Shown piece after piece: positions 52,255-63,673 of a stretch of DNA of 64,000 bases. The translations under genes and the position numbers were made by a program. Location: contig JARGXX010000017.1 of NCBI GenBank assembly GCA_030374765.1, positions 186,001 to 250,000 of the forward strand, in the 5' to 3' direction. The stretch is from Agarophyton chilense (taxonomy: Eukaryota; Rhodophyta; Florideophyceae; Gracilariales; Gracilariaceae). How positions within the stretch are numbered: position 1 is the first letter of the stretch; the number at the start of each line of letters is the position of its first letter. The notes under the pieces are model-generated. The model was not told the DNA's origin. It did no database searches and saw nothing but the letters and a program-made list of their open reading frames with translations.

Positions 52255-53038
52255 GAGATTGAGGCCGTCCCGTTCGTCCTATTTTAGATTCAAAAACCTT
52301 TCTAGTTGACCTTTTTGGAGACGTTGGTTTAGAGGGACTGCTATACTTCCAAAGCCTTTGATATTCCTGCTGTAGACGTTGTACAAACCTATGAAGGAGC
52401 GAATATCCGTTTGGGTTCTCAGGATTTTCGGTTGCCCTACCACTCTGAGGTTTCGTGTGGCTACTTGAAGTTTTCCTGGGCTGATTGTGTGCCCTAGATA
52501 CTCCACCATCTGGTCGAAGAACATACAAATTCCTTAAATTCAGAGTTACTCCCGCATTTCTCAGGATATTCAGTACGGTCCGAATGTGTTTGTGGTGCTC
52601 CTCGACGATTCTGAAGTATATCATCACGTCTTCTATATACACCAATGCGGTTGTCCACCTAAATTTCGACAGTATTGTGTCAAGAGCCAGTTATAAGGTT
52701 GTTGGCGCATTCCGTAAACCAAAAGGCATCCTCCGGAATCGGTAGAGTCCAGCGCGACATATGAACGCAATCTTATCTCTGTCCATCTCCGGAATCTCCA
52801 TTTTCCAATAACCACAGTTGGCATCCAGTGTGATGAATATATTTGTGTCTTTTGGCGAATCGATGCATTCATCTATTCTTGGTATCGGATATAAGTCTCT
52901 TACCGTGATGGCGTTCAACTTCCGATAAAAGATATAGAATCTCAATTGGGTTTCTGATCCTCTTTGCACAAGCACCACGGGGCTTGTCCATTCGGCACTT
53001 GCGTGTTCAATCACAACTTCATGTAGCATTCTTTGCAC
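52255..53038 (-). pseudogene. Chromovirus B reverse transcriptase, Y-I-E-D catalytic box
   Basis: M-L-H-E-V-V-I-E-H-A-S-A-E-W-T-S-P-V-V-L-V, R-K-L-N-A-I-T-V-R-D, first catalytic Asp in T-L-D-A-N-C-G-Y-W-K (about 52840-52810), R-M-P-F-G-L-R-N-A-P. The Y-x-D-D site reads V-Y-I-E-D-V-M-I-Y-F (about 52645-52616; codons GAA GAC). The thumb block Y-L-G-H-T-I-S-P-G and S-F-I-G-L-Y-N-V-Y-S-R follow to 52279. Confidence 0.88.
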
Positions 53039-53837
53039 CTCCTATATTTCTACCTCATTGGCTTTAGAACCGGTCCGGTACGGTTGCTGATTAATAGGCT
53101 TGGCGCGCGGTGCCCAGTTTGTGCGATGCTGGGTTGCTTTTATGGCACCCAGCCATCCCGACCACATGAGTTCGAACGGCTCCAGTATGGATAGTTTCAT
53201 TTTTCGGGTTCTTATACATCTAAGGACGATATTTACTTCTTCTCTTCAGTCTTTCACCCTCTCCACTTTCATGTTGGTGCCGGTCTTCTCTCCGGTTTCG
53301 GCGTTTTCCTTTACTTTATGGTTTTCATTGTCCCCCGCCTCCCCCCACTTATCGTTCACCTCCACGTGAGACCATGATGGTTTCATTGTGAAGATGTGAC
53401 CTGTCGCCGGGAGCGCTCAGCAAGTGGCGGTATTTTTGGAAAGTTTTACCATGGGGTTGCTGAAGTTGCTGAGGTATACCTTGAAAGGTTTGTACGATAT
53501 ATTTTCGACAATTCTATTTGCCATCAAGGTTGTGTGTTTTTCCACCAACTTGCATTGTTCTGAGAGGATACCATACCTGGTCGCAAGGATTTGATTTGTT
53601 CTACCATTTGGTGGGAAGGTGGAATGGATACCCTGTGGGCTAACCGGACCTTATTGAATATCGTACCTGCTGGTTGGTTTGAAATCTCCCGTCTGGTGTT
53701 CTATATCTGGGGTCCTCGGCGCTTACCAATAATGAATATACGGGGTCCATTGTTAAAAGAACCGTCTGGAATCTGGGGACTATACCCTGGATGTTGAGGT
53801 CGATAATCGATGTCACCAGAATGCAGTCAGCTAACAA

Positions 53838-54161
53838 TTAATTGATCACGATAGAGCGGACCCTTATTTTCAGGGTTTTAACCATGACTTTGAGGATAAG
53901 GTAACCACGGACTGAAAGAGGTCTATTGTTAGCATCCACGGGTGGGTTCTGCAATGTGCAGGGCTGTATCCTCTCCAACAACATTGGTGGTAATAGTCTG
54001 GCACTCACCAGGTTGGGTCCCGCTCCTGTATCCAGGACGATAACACATGGAACCAAATGGTTAGTAGCAAACCCAAGGGTGATGTTTATCTTGTAGTTAC
54101 TGGGTTTGAGTGAGCATATAGTGCCTGGGTCATTCATAACCTCTTCCTCTCCAGTGACCAA
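53838..54161 (-). pseudogene. Chromovirus B aspartic protease
   Basis: V-I-V-L-D-T-G-A-G-P-N-L-V (active Asp about 54040) after H-L-V-P-C; same L-D-T-G-A-G-P core as chromovirus A. The stretch 53039-53837 to its left (RT linker) has no readable domain. Confidence 0.8.
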
Positions 54162-54316
54162 TGGGCGTCAATCCATACTTGAACCAGATTGTATTGGAAG
54201 CCCTTCCGTATGGGCCCGGTTGTAGAAGGCCTTCACTTTACCTGGTTTGATTTTTCCGCCTCGTAGACGGGATCAGCTTCCTGACTTCTGTCCGTGACCA
54301 AATTGACCCATTGAGG

Positions 54317-56007
54317 TTACATAGGGGGCGCGTTCGGTTTCCTTTCAGGGCGAGCCGCTGCGTGTTGGGGATCGTAGACTTCCAGATGGTTCTTCTGCCT
54401 CATCTGTAGGAGCATGGCTCGTATCTTGGGAGCCACGCCGCTATGCTGCATCGCCAAATGGTGGGAAGAAAAACAAAACAAGCAAAGGATATGCTTGTTG
54501 CGGGGTCTCTTAATGCCATTTGGTGGGTTTGGGTTGGACCTTATTAGGGAATTGCATTTCCATCGTAAAGAAGGGCCGCCCACAAACTTGCTTAGCATAT
54601 GGTACTGCAAAAACCTTGTGGGGTGGAACGGATACCATCGCTGAAGGAGTCGACGGTGGTTCAGCTGGTACACCACCAGATACTGAGCTAGACCAGATGG
54701 AACTTGGAAAAGAATGTTCCCCGACCTGAGAGGTGTCGGTTAGATGAATCGCTTGCCAATTAGGTATGTGCCCGCCTGATCCGCCGTTGGTCTTGGATGC
54801 TTCTTCGACACCGAAGACTGACTGTTTTGGTTTATCCTTTGTAACTTTCGGTATGGGAGCCACTGTACTTTTTTCTATTCGTATCGTATCTTCTAGTCCC
54901 TGGGCATAACGCGCCAGTGCGTTGTAATCCACCTTACGGTTTATACCAAGGTAATTTCCTACCTGAGACCTTGTTGGTTTGTCAATAATATCAGCGTACA
55001 TTGACTTAAACCTTATGGTAGTAAAAATGCTACCGCATCAGAACGCCGTCGTTCATAGCAAGCGTGCGTATTCCAATTTGGTTTGCCCTGGTCGTTGACA
55101 GTGTGTGAGTACCTCAGAGTAGGCTTTTTGAATCACCTCATCGGTTGCATAGGTTTCCGAGAGAAAGTTCACCACCTGGGGGTATGAAGGCAGCATTCTT
55201 ATCTATTCATCATCCATCGCCATGGAATTACCCTGTAAGCCGCCGTGCAACATGTCTGCGGCCTGAATTTTTTGATGAACTGAGATAACCACATCGCAAC
55301 ACCTTCTGAAACCCCATTCTGGTCACAGGCTATCTTGAACCTCTGAAGGAATTCGATGATAGCGATGCCGTATTCTCTCGAAAAACGGGTATCCCCCATC
55401 TGGAAGCTAAGCTTCCGATGACGCTTAGTTATCTTCTGAGAGACCTCTTTGGTATACACAGAGTTTTTATTCTCCAACCGATAAGTGTGATAGTCCACCG
55501 CCAAAAGGTCGTCCAACAGAACGATCACCTGTAGGTTGAGATCGGTGTCGAAATCTGACTCCCACGAGTCATACTGTTTGTCCTTACCCTTGCAGCAATT
55601 CTTCCCCTCCTTGCGATAGAAATCCTTCCTGGGTTCCCGTGAACCTCTTCGGTTGTCATCCGTTGACACAACAGATTCGGTTTCCAAGCTCAAAGAGTCG
55701 GGGTCAGACCGGTGCCTCTTACACTTCGCCCTTTTGGTTTTCTTCTTTTTCTTAACAGATGGTCGTCGGTGTCACTCCTCTTCAGAACTAGACGACCCTT
55801 CTTTACCACCAGCATCTCCGCCAATGGTTCCCTGCCCAGCTCTGCAAACAAGTTTCCGTAGGTAATAATACCCTGGGCCCTCAATCGCCGGAGGCTCTGC
55901 CCCTCCCCGAGTTCAGTCGTACGGCTTCCCTCTAGTTTGCGAAGTTGGATGGTTGGTTTGGAGATTGAAAATACCATAAGGTTTTGGTGGCGCAGAACAC
56001 TCGCCAA
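54317..56007 (-). pseudogene. Chromovirus B gag
   Basis: Pieces in order from the right: an N-terminal helical/basic part (56007-55690), a capsid-like part with S-R-E-Y-G-I-A-I-I-E-F-L-Q-R-F (about 55380-55330), a linker with R-Y-A-Q-G-L-E-D-T-I-R (about 54920), and the knuckle C-L-F-C-F-S-S-H-H-L-A-M-Q-H near 54470-54430, where the last Cys is His. Multiple stops and shifts. The 5' end abuts chromovirus C at about 55984 without an LTR between them. Confidence 0.7.
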
Positions 56008-56885
56008 ACTCTGAAAAACAGGCCTGCATACAGCTCTAAATCTGCTAACCCTCCCAGTATACCATTTTTTCTGGAGAAAGGGACAGTTTCATTCCAGCTA
56101 AAGGCAAGAGTTTCATCTAAAATGCCAAGAGAGTATGGGCTTTCTCTAGAGTCGATGAAGGCAAAATTCTCGCGTTGGTCGAGTGCTGTGGAACTGACTC
56201 AAACGCTTTGTGGTTCGAAAGGATCGATAAAGAGAACAACAAACCTAAAACGCTGGATGAGTATCCATGATGCAATGTCGAAACAATTCGTACAACGGAA
56301 TGAAACTGCGATGGCCAAAATCAACCTCATGTACATCACTATGAAGGGATTCAAGGATAAACCTGTGAAAAGATTGAAAAAGCTGATCGCAATTACTGGC
56401 ACGGCATTGAAAGAGGCACATCTGTGTTTCTGTATGATTGTGCTATTAGCGCAAAAAGAGGAGTTCCACACAAAATTCCTACGCAAAGAACCAAGTGCGG
56501 ACACTATCATATGAGAAGTTTTCAAGGTCGCTCGCGATGTGGCCACCGCTAAACAATGGAGTGACGAGAATAAATCTAAATCCAGTGGGAAGCACGCAGA
56601 TGGGAATAGAAGAAAGGGCTCCGGTGGGTCAGGGGTTTTCAATAGCACCGCCCATTGAAAAGGAAGGTATAATAAAACCACGAAAACCCACTCCCTTGAG
56701 AGTTGGGGGGTTGCCCAGCCCGGAGAGAAGCCTCTGCATTTGAAGAATGGACGCTGCATGGATTGCGGCCGCAAATTATGGACAGACCCGGGGCCGCGCT
56801 TGCCATCAGAAAAGGCCTGACCAAAAGCCTCCTGGTGACCCAGAAAAGTAGTAACGCCGCTCCTCGAAGTGGCGGAATGGAGCTG
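55984..56885 (+). pseudogene. Chromovirus C gag
   Basis: 176 codons open from 55984, then more after a TGA at 56512. L-S-L-E-S-M-K-A-K-F-S-R-W-S-S-A-V, M-S-I-H-D-A-M-S-K-Q-F-V-Q and L-K-K-L-I-A-I-T-G-T-A-L-K-E-A are helical capsid-like segments. A Gly/Lys-rich linker and a partial knuckle (C-M-D-C-G near 56755) follow. A different family from A and B. Confidence 0.6.
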
Positions 56886-56969
56886 TAATAAGAAATTGCA
56901 GCTCCGAATATCGTCCTTGGAGGCAGGGGGTGGCATTGAAGTGGCGTATGAGAATCTGCTGAATAGCAA

Positions 56970-57310
56970 GACGTTAAAACATCTTTGTCGATTCTGGAGC
57001 CTCCTACGTTTTTACGTCAAGTAAGACTGCGCAATACAAGGGACTGTCAGTAGAAGAGGATTCATTTAAGCTTGACCTAGGCCACAGATCTTTCGTCGAG
57101 CTAGTTGGTAATGCGAAGAGGACCCTTGGAGTACAAGGTTTTCCACCAGAGAAAAAGCTAGTCGTCATTCCTTACAGCAATAATGAGCACGATATGAGAG
57201 TCGAATACGGTCGAAAATGGCTTTATTCAACCCGGCTATCGACTTGAAGACCAATTGTATTCAGGTGATACACTACAATGGAACCGTATGGACCATCTAC
57301 TATAAGGAGT
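56970..57310 (+). pseudogene. Chromovirus C protease
   Basis: I-F-V-D-S-G-A-S-Y-V-F (active Asp codon at 56990), then G-N-A-K-R-T-L-G-V-Q-G-F and V-V-I-P-Y, as in Ty3/gypsy retropepsins. Ends in stops near 57245 and 57308. Confidence 0.7.
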
Positions 57311-57327
57311 AAAGAAGATATGATATT

Positions 57328-58326
57328 GTGCAGTTCAAATTCATTTTTTTGAAGGGAGTGAGAAAACTAGTCTGGAAAGACCAGTGCAAGCTAAACACGG
57401 TCCGCGTTAGGCCGAGTGTGAGCAGCACGGTGGTCAAGGAACAGTTTAAAGACGTAGTTAATGAATTCAGCGACATTTTTTTGGACAAGTTACCGAAAGA
57501 CCTACCACCTCGACGAGACGTAGACTTTGAGGTAAAGCTGAGGTCTGACGAGCCTTCGCCAGTGCGCTTAGTTTTAAAGTGGTCGACTGTAAAGCTTCAG
57601 AAACTGAAGGAGCTATTGCAGTCGCTACTTGAAAAGACCATCTTCATCCACTTACCGATTTCCGGTGTTCTTTGTTAAGAAAAATATGGGTTTCTCAGAA
57701 TAATATGCGAATATCTTGCGTGAAACAAGATAAAAATACCAGACGCGAACCATTTACGTCCCATCAATTAAGCTCTAGATCAAAGGGCGGGTGCCAAGAT
57801 CTTTTCACATTTTGAATTGATTGGAGCGTACCATGAAATGCAGGTAAAGTTGGAAGACTGTGCCATAACAGCCATTCGGTCCAGATTTGGGTCATTCGAG
57901 TGGAGAATATTGTGCTTCAATCTCAGTAACGTACAAACTGCGTTCCCAAGGATTACGTCCACTATCTTTCGTGATCTAAATGAAGAGTTCCTAGTTCGTT
58001 TCTTGTGCGATGTAATGGTGCACAGTAAGTCTATTGAAGAGCACCAGGAGCATGAGAGATACCTTTTACTAATCATACGCACACACAAACTCTTCGTGTA
58101 CAGCAGCAAGTGCTCTTTTGGGGTCGAAGAACTGGACTTCTTGTGGTACCGTGTATCCGAGAGTGGGGTTTCTACGCAACATTGCCTAATGGATGCTATT
58201 CTTGAGAGGCAGACTCCACAGAGCATCAATGGTGTTCAGAGCTTCATAGGCTCGGCCAAATTCTATCACCGCTTTGTCAAGGGATTTGCAGGCATTGTCA
58301 GACCAATGCAAGATCTTGTGCGATAG
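57328..58326 (+). pseudogene. Chromovirus C reverse transcriptase
   Basis: F-S-D-I-F-L-D-K-L-P-K-D-L-P-P-R-R-D-V-D-F-E-V (57466-57533) is the classic pre-RT block. The region 57664-57800 is frame-broken. Then S-H-F-E-L-I-G-A-Y-H-E (first catalytic Asp now Glu, about 57805), a fingers/palm segment, and F-L-C-D-V-M-V-H-S-K (about 57994-58023) in place of Y-L-D-D-I-L-I-F-S-K. S-F-I-G-S-A-K-F-Y-H-R-F-V-K follows. Two of the three catalytic Asp positions are altered, so this copy is dead. Confidence 0.83.
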
Positions 58327-58332
58327 AAATCT

Positions 58333-58767
58333 TTGGATTGGGAAAAAGAGCAGGAAAACTTCTTCTATGCTTGGAAGACCGCATTAATTTCCGCTCCTGT
58401 GCTTGTGCATGTGAGAGCCAATGAGACATTCCTAGTGTCGACTAATGCCTCCAAGTATGCACTAGGGGCAACGCTAGAGCAAAATGGGCATTTTGCACAG
58501 TATTTATCACACAGGTTGTCTATTGCAAAGACAAGTTGAAATACCAGGGACCAGGAACTTTTAGTCTATACAATACAATTTGGAGATATGATTTTGAATC
58601 TGAGAGTCAAAAGGTTTATATTCTACACCGATCATGAACCTATCAGATACATTAAATCAAAAGCAAGGCTTTCCGGACGTCAATCAAGGTGCCTGGACGT
58701 CATCCAAGAGTATATCTTTGAAGGACTACATGTCTCTGGAGCATGTAACGCGGTAACTGATGCCTGA
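58333..58767 (+). pseudogene. Chromovirus C RNase H
   Basis: V-S-T-N-A-S-K-Y-A-L-G-A-T-L (first catalytic Asp changed to Asn, about 58438), S-H-R-L-S-I-A-K-T, then after TGA 58537 Q-E-L-L-V-Y-T-I-Q-F-G, F-Y-T-D-H-E-P-I-R-Y-I and A-D-H-L near 58770. Confidence 0.75.
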
Positions 58768-59969
58768 CGTGCCGATCACCTCCCCACATTGCAAGTAATG
58801 AACTTGGAGAGCCAAGACATGGCAAAGCGTCTGCAAGAGGGGGGACGCACAGGACGATTGGACTAAAAACATGATCAAGTTTTTCCATGGAGAGACTGCA
58901 GAAGAGCCTGTTGACGAAAAGACAATGCGGCAGGCGGCGATCTTCCAGTTCCATGAAAGATTCTTATATTGGTCAGGATCCAACGAGTAAAGGGTGTAGA
59001 TGCCGAATGTAAGAAATCTAACGGGTGAAATTTTGGTGGAGTTCAATGACAGCAGTTATCTTGGAGCTGACAAGAGATTCAATACCATGGGATGATGTTT
59101 TTCTTTATTAGGTTGTACGAAGTGCTAGTTAAATACGTCGCTTCGTGGGATGATCGTCAGAGAACTAAGATACTTCGTGTTAAGCCCCATGGAAAGCTGC
59201 AGCCGTTGGATGACCTTCCTAGATCTTGGGAGAATGTCACGGGTGATTTTGTGACAAGGGTTCCTAAGAACAGGCGGGGAAAGAACAAAGTACTCATTGT
59301 TGTAGACAGGCTATCGCGGAAAGGAATCTTTTTTGGAACAAATGATGACATCAATGGTCAGGATGCGTCTTTGGTGTTACAGGACTTCTTTTTTTTCAAG
59401 CACAGAGTCCCAATGGTCATCATATCCGATGGAGACCAAAAGTTAAGTCTAACTACTGGAGAGGCCTAACATAATTGACAAATGTGCGGTTGAACATGTT
59501 CACAGCTGACCATCCCCAGACGGATGCGTATTTTGAAAACATGATCCGCCTACTGCGCAATATGATAAGAAGCTTTATCCAGAAATTCCCAGAGGACTGG
59601 GATACGACTTGGAGCCAGCTGGAGTTCGAGTACAGCTCTTTAACTCAGGAAACAACTGTGATTGCTTTTTTTGAGGTTGATCTCGGCCATGTACCACACA
59701 GATCTCTAACGCGCAGTCTGGAGAAATGCGATGTCCTTTGCCAAAGTGAAAAGGACTATGTTGAGCTCAAGGACGCCCACCGGCGTATTTCTAGGGACAA
59801 CATCAACCGTGCCAGAGCGGATCAGAAGCATTATGCAGAAAGGCACCGAGAGGCCGTATCTTTCAAGAAGGGCGATTTGGTGATAAAGAAAGAAGAGGCT
59901 TTGCACTAGTTTAAACGTTCCGATCTTCCCATGAAGTGGCGGCCTAAATATCTGTGACCTCTCGAGATA
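58768..59969 (+). pseudogene. Chromovirus C integrase
   Basis: Region 58768-59091 is broken. Then W-E-N-V-T-G-D-F-V-T-R (first Asp, about 59240), L-I-V-V-D-R-L-S-R-K-G, V-P-M-V-I-I-S-D-G-D-Q-K (second Asp, about 59434), then after TAA 59467 A-D-H-P-Q-T-D-A-Y-F-E-N-M-I-R (Glu, about 59532) with S-Q-L-E-F-E-Y-S-S, and F-K-K-G-D-L-V-I in the C-terminal domain (about 59863). The N-G-x-x-E motif has decayed to D-A-Y-F-E. Confidence 0.8.
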
Positions 59970-60317
59970 TTGAAGGTCTTAGGGTATGTTATCTACTGGA
60001 TTGAGCTGCCACCTCCAGTGAAAAGGGCGCACAATGTCTTTCACGAATCCAAGCTGAATAAGTTCAACAGACATGAAGACAGGAGTGGACCACTCGATAT
60101 GGTAATTGATGCGCACGGAACTGAAGAGCAAGAAGTAGCAGAGATTCAAGACAAGAAAAAGAGAAATTGTCGAGTCATATGTCTAGTCAGGTGTGACGGA
60201 GAACAATGAAGTGAGGCAATGTGTTTTAGCAAATCGGAGTTGAAGAACAATTTAGATGTGGTTGGCGACTTTGAGTTTTCGACGAGGGCGTCGAACTCGA
60301 AAGAAAAGGTGAGTGAA
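59970..60317 (+). pseudogene. Chromovirus C integrase tail and chromodomain
   Basis: G-P-F/L-type tail I-E-L-P-P-P-V-K-R-A-H-N-V-F-H-E-S-K-L, then E-V-A-E-I-Q-D-K-K-K-R-N...I-C-L-V-R-C-D, a TGA at 60207, and S-E-L-K-N-N-L-D-V-V-G-D-F-E in the same frame to 60317. Chromodomain order is kept across the stop, but the aromatic W of the W-K/R-G block is Cys. Confidence 0.72.
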
Positions 60318-63300
60318 AGAGGGTAGTTGCGCCTCTCTTGTGAGCCACGGTGAAGCAACGGACGGTGGCATCTCTGATTCCAAATACGTTTGAATCTGGT
60401 TTGGGCAATGGTGAACATATCCTAAGTACTACGACACCATTTCGAAACATCGTATTGTAATTTTTTTATGTACTTATATGCTGACTCTCAAACGAAAAAA
60501 AGCTCTCGGAGTCTGGTACCAGGTTTTTGTGGTCTTTGTGTAAAATAGATCGTATAAGTCGAGACTCCTTTCTTCTAAAAGCAAAATTTTGAACTACACA
60601 AAAGGGCAACTGGTTGCACTTTGTCGCGAACAAATCTTTTACGAAGCATGAATCGGACCAACTCAAAATAGTCACTTCCACGATAATTTGGTATTTAAAG
60701 CGCCATACCGACAGGAGTATTTTTAAAAACTCTGAAAAAGTTTAATCTTGATAGGAAGTATTGTTTTGAATACCAATGGCACGATTTGAGGAAGGTCCAA
60801 TGTCGCTTCTCCACGCGCCTAAATGGTGGTGTCATAGTCATAATGGGAGAGCTATATTTTTTCATGGTGTGTTGAAGCTCGTATTTATAAGTAGTAATAA
60901 AAATTCGGGAAAATATTGCTTTACTTTGTAGCAAGGTTTACTTCATTGTGTGCCTGAGATATTTGTTGAATGTTTTACTTACATATTTCAACATGAAAAT
61001 GCCTTTATTCAGACTGCTAACTACACTTGTAATTGGCATCTACAGCCTTGTGTACCAAATCTATCGTGACCTGCTAAGTCCCCTGTTTACACTATAATTG
61101 GAAATGTGTCGCATGAAAAAGCTAAAAACGTTTACTGTGGTTATAAACAGTTTGAAGGTGTAGCAGAATCGAAAGAAAACATTTTAAAGGTGCGGAAAAG
61201 GATTGCCTTAGATAATTTATTGAAGCCGTATCACAGCATTAAAAGGCGTCTCTTACCTGTACTTGATGCAAAAGGGGATGCTACAAAGTACAAATGAAGG
61301 AATGCTGTGGGCTTGTGATACTTTTTGTGCGCGTTGTAATTTCGTGGTCTAGATTTGGGTGTAGATAATGTTTTATGCTCTCCATTAAAGGCTGAATGGG
61401 ACATCAGGGTATGGTCCGTTGTTTAATGTTATACGAATAAAAGCCCTTAGATTGGTTCATATTTATGAAATGCCTTTGGGGTGTCAGACAAGGACGATAA
61501 GGATGTTGTTGCATTTCATATTTTGGGAACTGTACAAGAAACTGCGGTCTGGTTCGATTGTTACAACTCTTTTTATCTGCAGTCCGGGACAACAAATGCA
61601 CTGTTTTGACGTCTTTTACAATTTTTGGACGCAATGATCAGTTTAACGGAACAAAAACATCTTTACGAGTCAATAACATATTCAGAGCTTCTCCTCAAAT
61701 CAATATCTATTTAATATTTTAATGGAAGTGCTTTCTCTAGAAGTTGTAAAATAGACAGAGCAATAGATAGTAAGGTCTAGGTGCATCCCATACCAGGTGG
61801 CCCACTTGAAAAATCCTGCACAGTATCCGTGTGCCGGCCCTAGATAGCCCCTCGGTAGGTGGACTGTCACTTTTTTAACGACGCCAGAGGTGCAATTAAG
61901 CACCTTTCGCTCGGTTCGCGTCATCGTTTTCACCTTGAAGCACCCCTAACATTTTCGATCTTCTTTCCGATTCTATAATTTTTTATAAAAAATCTTCCTC
62001 CTCGGTTACCAAAGTTCTACGCATCTCTTTTGGCTCATTCATACCAATGCAGCACGTCCTCTTGTTTCCGCTTGGGTGGTGTGCATATTCGATTTCTATC
62101 GGGCATTTAATTCTGTAATCAATCCTGGTGACGTTCATAGTTAAATCACTTTTGCCATCACCACGAGTAAGGATGCAAAACAAGATCATAATCTACCTTC
62201 GGAACATAACAAATTATCTTTTCGAATCTTTTTCGGATAGGCCTGGAAAACCAGCTCTTGTAACAAAACAAGGGTAGATCGTGATATAAAACAAAAGAAA
62301 CGATAATGAAGATCTACAAGAAGTTCGAGTCCTGCTGCCTTAGAAGGTGCACTCAGCGGCATTGCTCTCTACCTCTGTGCAAGAGCAAGCGCAAGGGCAA
62401 GCCGTTTCTGAGAAAGCAGACAGTGAAAAGCTACAGCTTCAGAGGCTAGAGTAAAGAAAAAGATAAAGATTGAAGAGAAATAAAGCAACTCCAGATAAAT
62501 AGAGAGAAAAAAGGAAAAAAGGAACTGTTGGACAGTTAAATGCCCCGGGCGACCATACCCGGAGCAAACAATAAAAATGTTCGACAATTGGGAAATGGTT
62601 CGTGTGCGAAGCGATGGAAACCAATTGCGTCGTTAAAATATACATTTACAGAGGTGAAAAGCTGAGTAGTTTTGTGGCTACCCGGCGCCACCTTTTCCAA
62701 CAACGAAGACATGGAGATCTTCCTGTATACCCCTGAGAGATTGACCTCACCTGAGTGAATTTTGATCAATTAATTAATCTTATTATTTGAATATTGGGCA
62801 CCCTCTACGAGGGCCAGTTATATGGCAATCTTACATTCTGGACGCCACGTTGAACCTCCCGCAGGTGCAATTATCAACATAAAACTAAACATTTGCAGTA
62901 ATCCATCGTGTATTACCTAGATACATGGCCAGCTACCAATGCAATTTTTTCTGGTTTCCAAACATACTCCTCCAATAATAATCCACTATTAAGGGTGGCC
63001 TAATAAACGATACCAAGTCACTGTCACAGGGATCTACTCGGCATGACTCCACCTTATGCCTCCGCTACTGAATCAGGGTGCTTCTCACTTAGGTGCGCTC
63101 TTGGATCACTCAGAAAGAATTGTCTAGCAGTACGGGCACGCTCGCGAAGCTATTCAATTACTGGGGATCTCAAATCTACTTCGAAAGAAGAAGTTCTGGG
63201 ATCACTCTTTGACCTCTCACGAAGTAAACAATCATGTGATCACATATGATGATGTTCTTGTTCGTTTTTGCATCAATGAGAACGTTTCTAATATTAATGT

Positions 63301-63350
63301 TCTACCCATCTCATTCTGCTACCGGAATACCAGACATGACATGTTCGAAT
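60318..63350. other. Long gene-free AT-rich stretch
   Basis: No supported gene, RNA or terminal repeat. Only short frames such as 61106-61297 and 62369-62769, without a domain. It should contain the 3' LTR of chromovirus C; I could not find it. Confidence 0.45.
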
Positions 63351-63363
63351 TGTTGTCCGATCT

Positions 63364-63427
63364 GGACGTTTGGCCCCGACGGTCCAAGATGGACGTTTGG
63401 CCACTGTTGTCCGATACGGACGTTTGG
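63364..63427 (+). repeat. Three 27-bp repeats in putative copia C U3
   Basis: GGACGTTTGG occurs at 63364, 63391 and 63418, exactly 27 bp apart, the first two followed by CC and two of them preceded by TTGTCCGAT. Probably enhancer-like repeats in the 5' LTR. Confidence 0.75.
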
Positions 63428-63610
63428 ATTCTGCACTGCGCTCAATTACGAGCACTGGTACGGTGCAGAACTACATTTAGGATTTTGGGTGACTAGAAGG
63501 CTGGAGGCCAAGTAGCTAGAACGAGTAGTACTTAAGACCATAGCAGCGCGACACCGCAGCAGTAAAACGTCGGTAGCTTCCACGAAACTACTTCTGCATC
63601 TACAATAAGA

Positions 63611-63626
63611 GGTTACGGGCCTATCG
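63611..63626 (+). promoter_or_regulatory. Copia C primer-binding site, decayed half-tRNA type
   Basis: GGTTACGGGCCTATCG, 11 of the first 12 bases equal to the copia A/B primer sites, 48 bp before the gag ATG. The 5' LTR should end at 63610 (…AATAAGA, not a clean CA). Confidence 0.5.
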
Positions 63627-63673
63627 TAACGCAAATCTGTGCTTCTCAACTGTCCTTTCAATCGCTGAACAAG

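Noticed and set aside
63364-63427. CRISPR-like array of three repeats
   Set aside because: Only three units of 27-bp period with partial identity, in a eukaryotic retroelement, and no cas genes.
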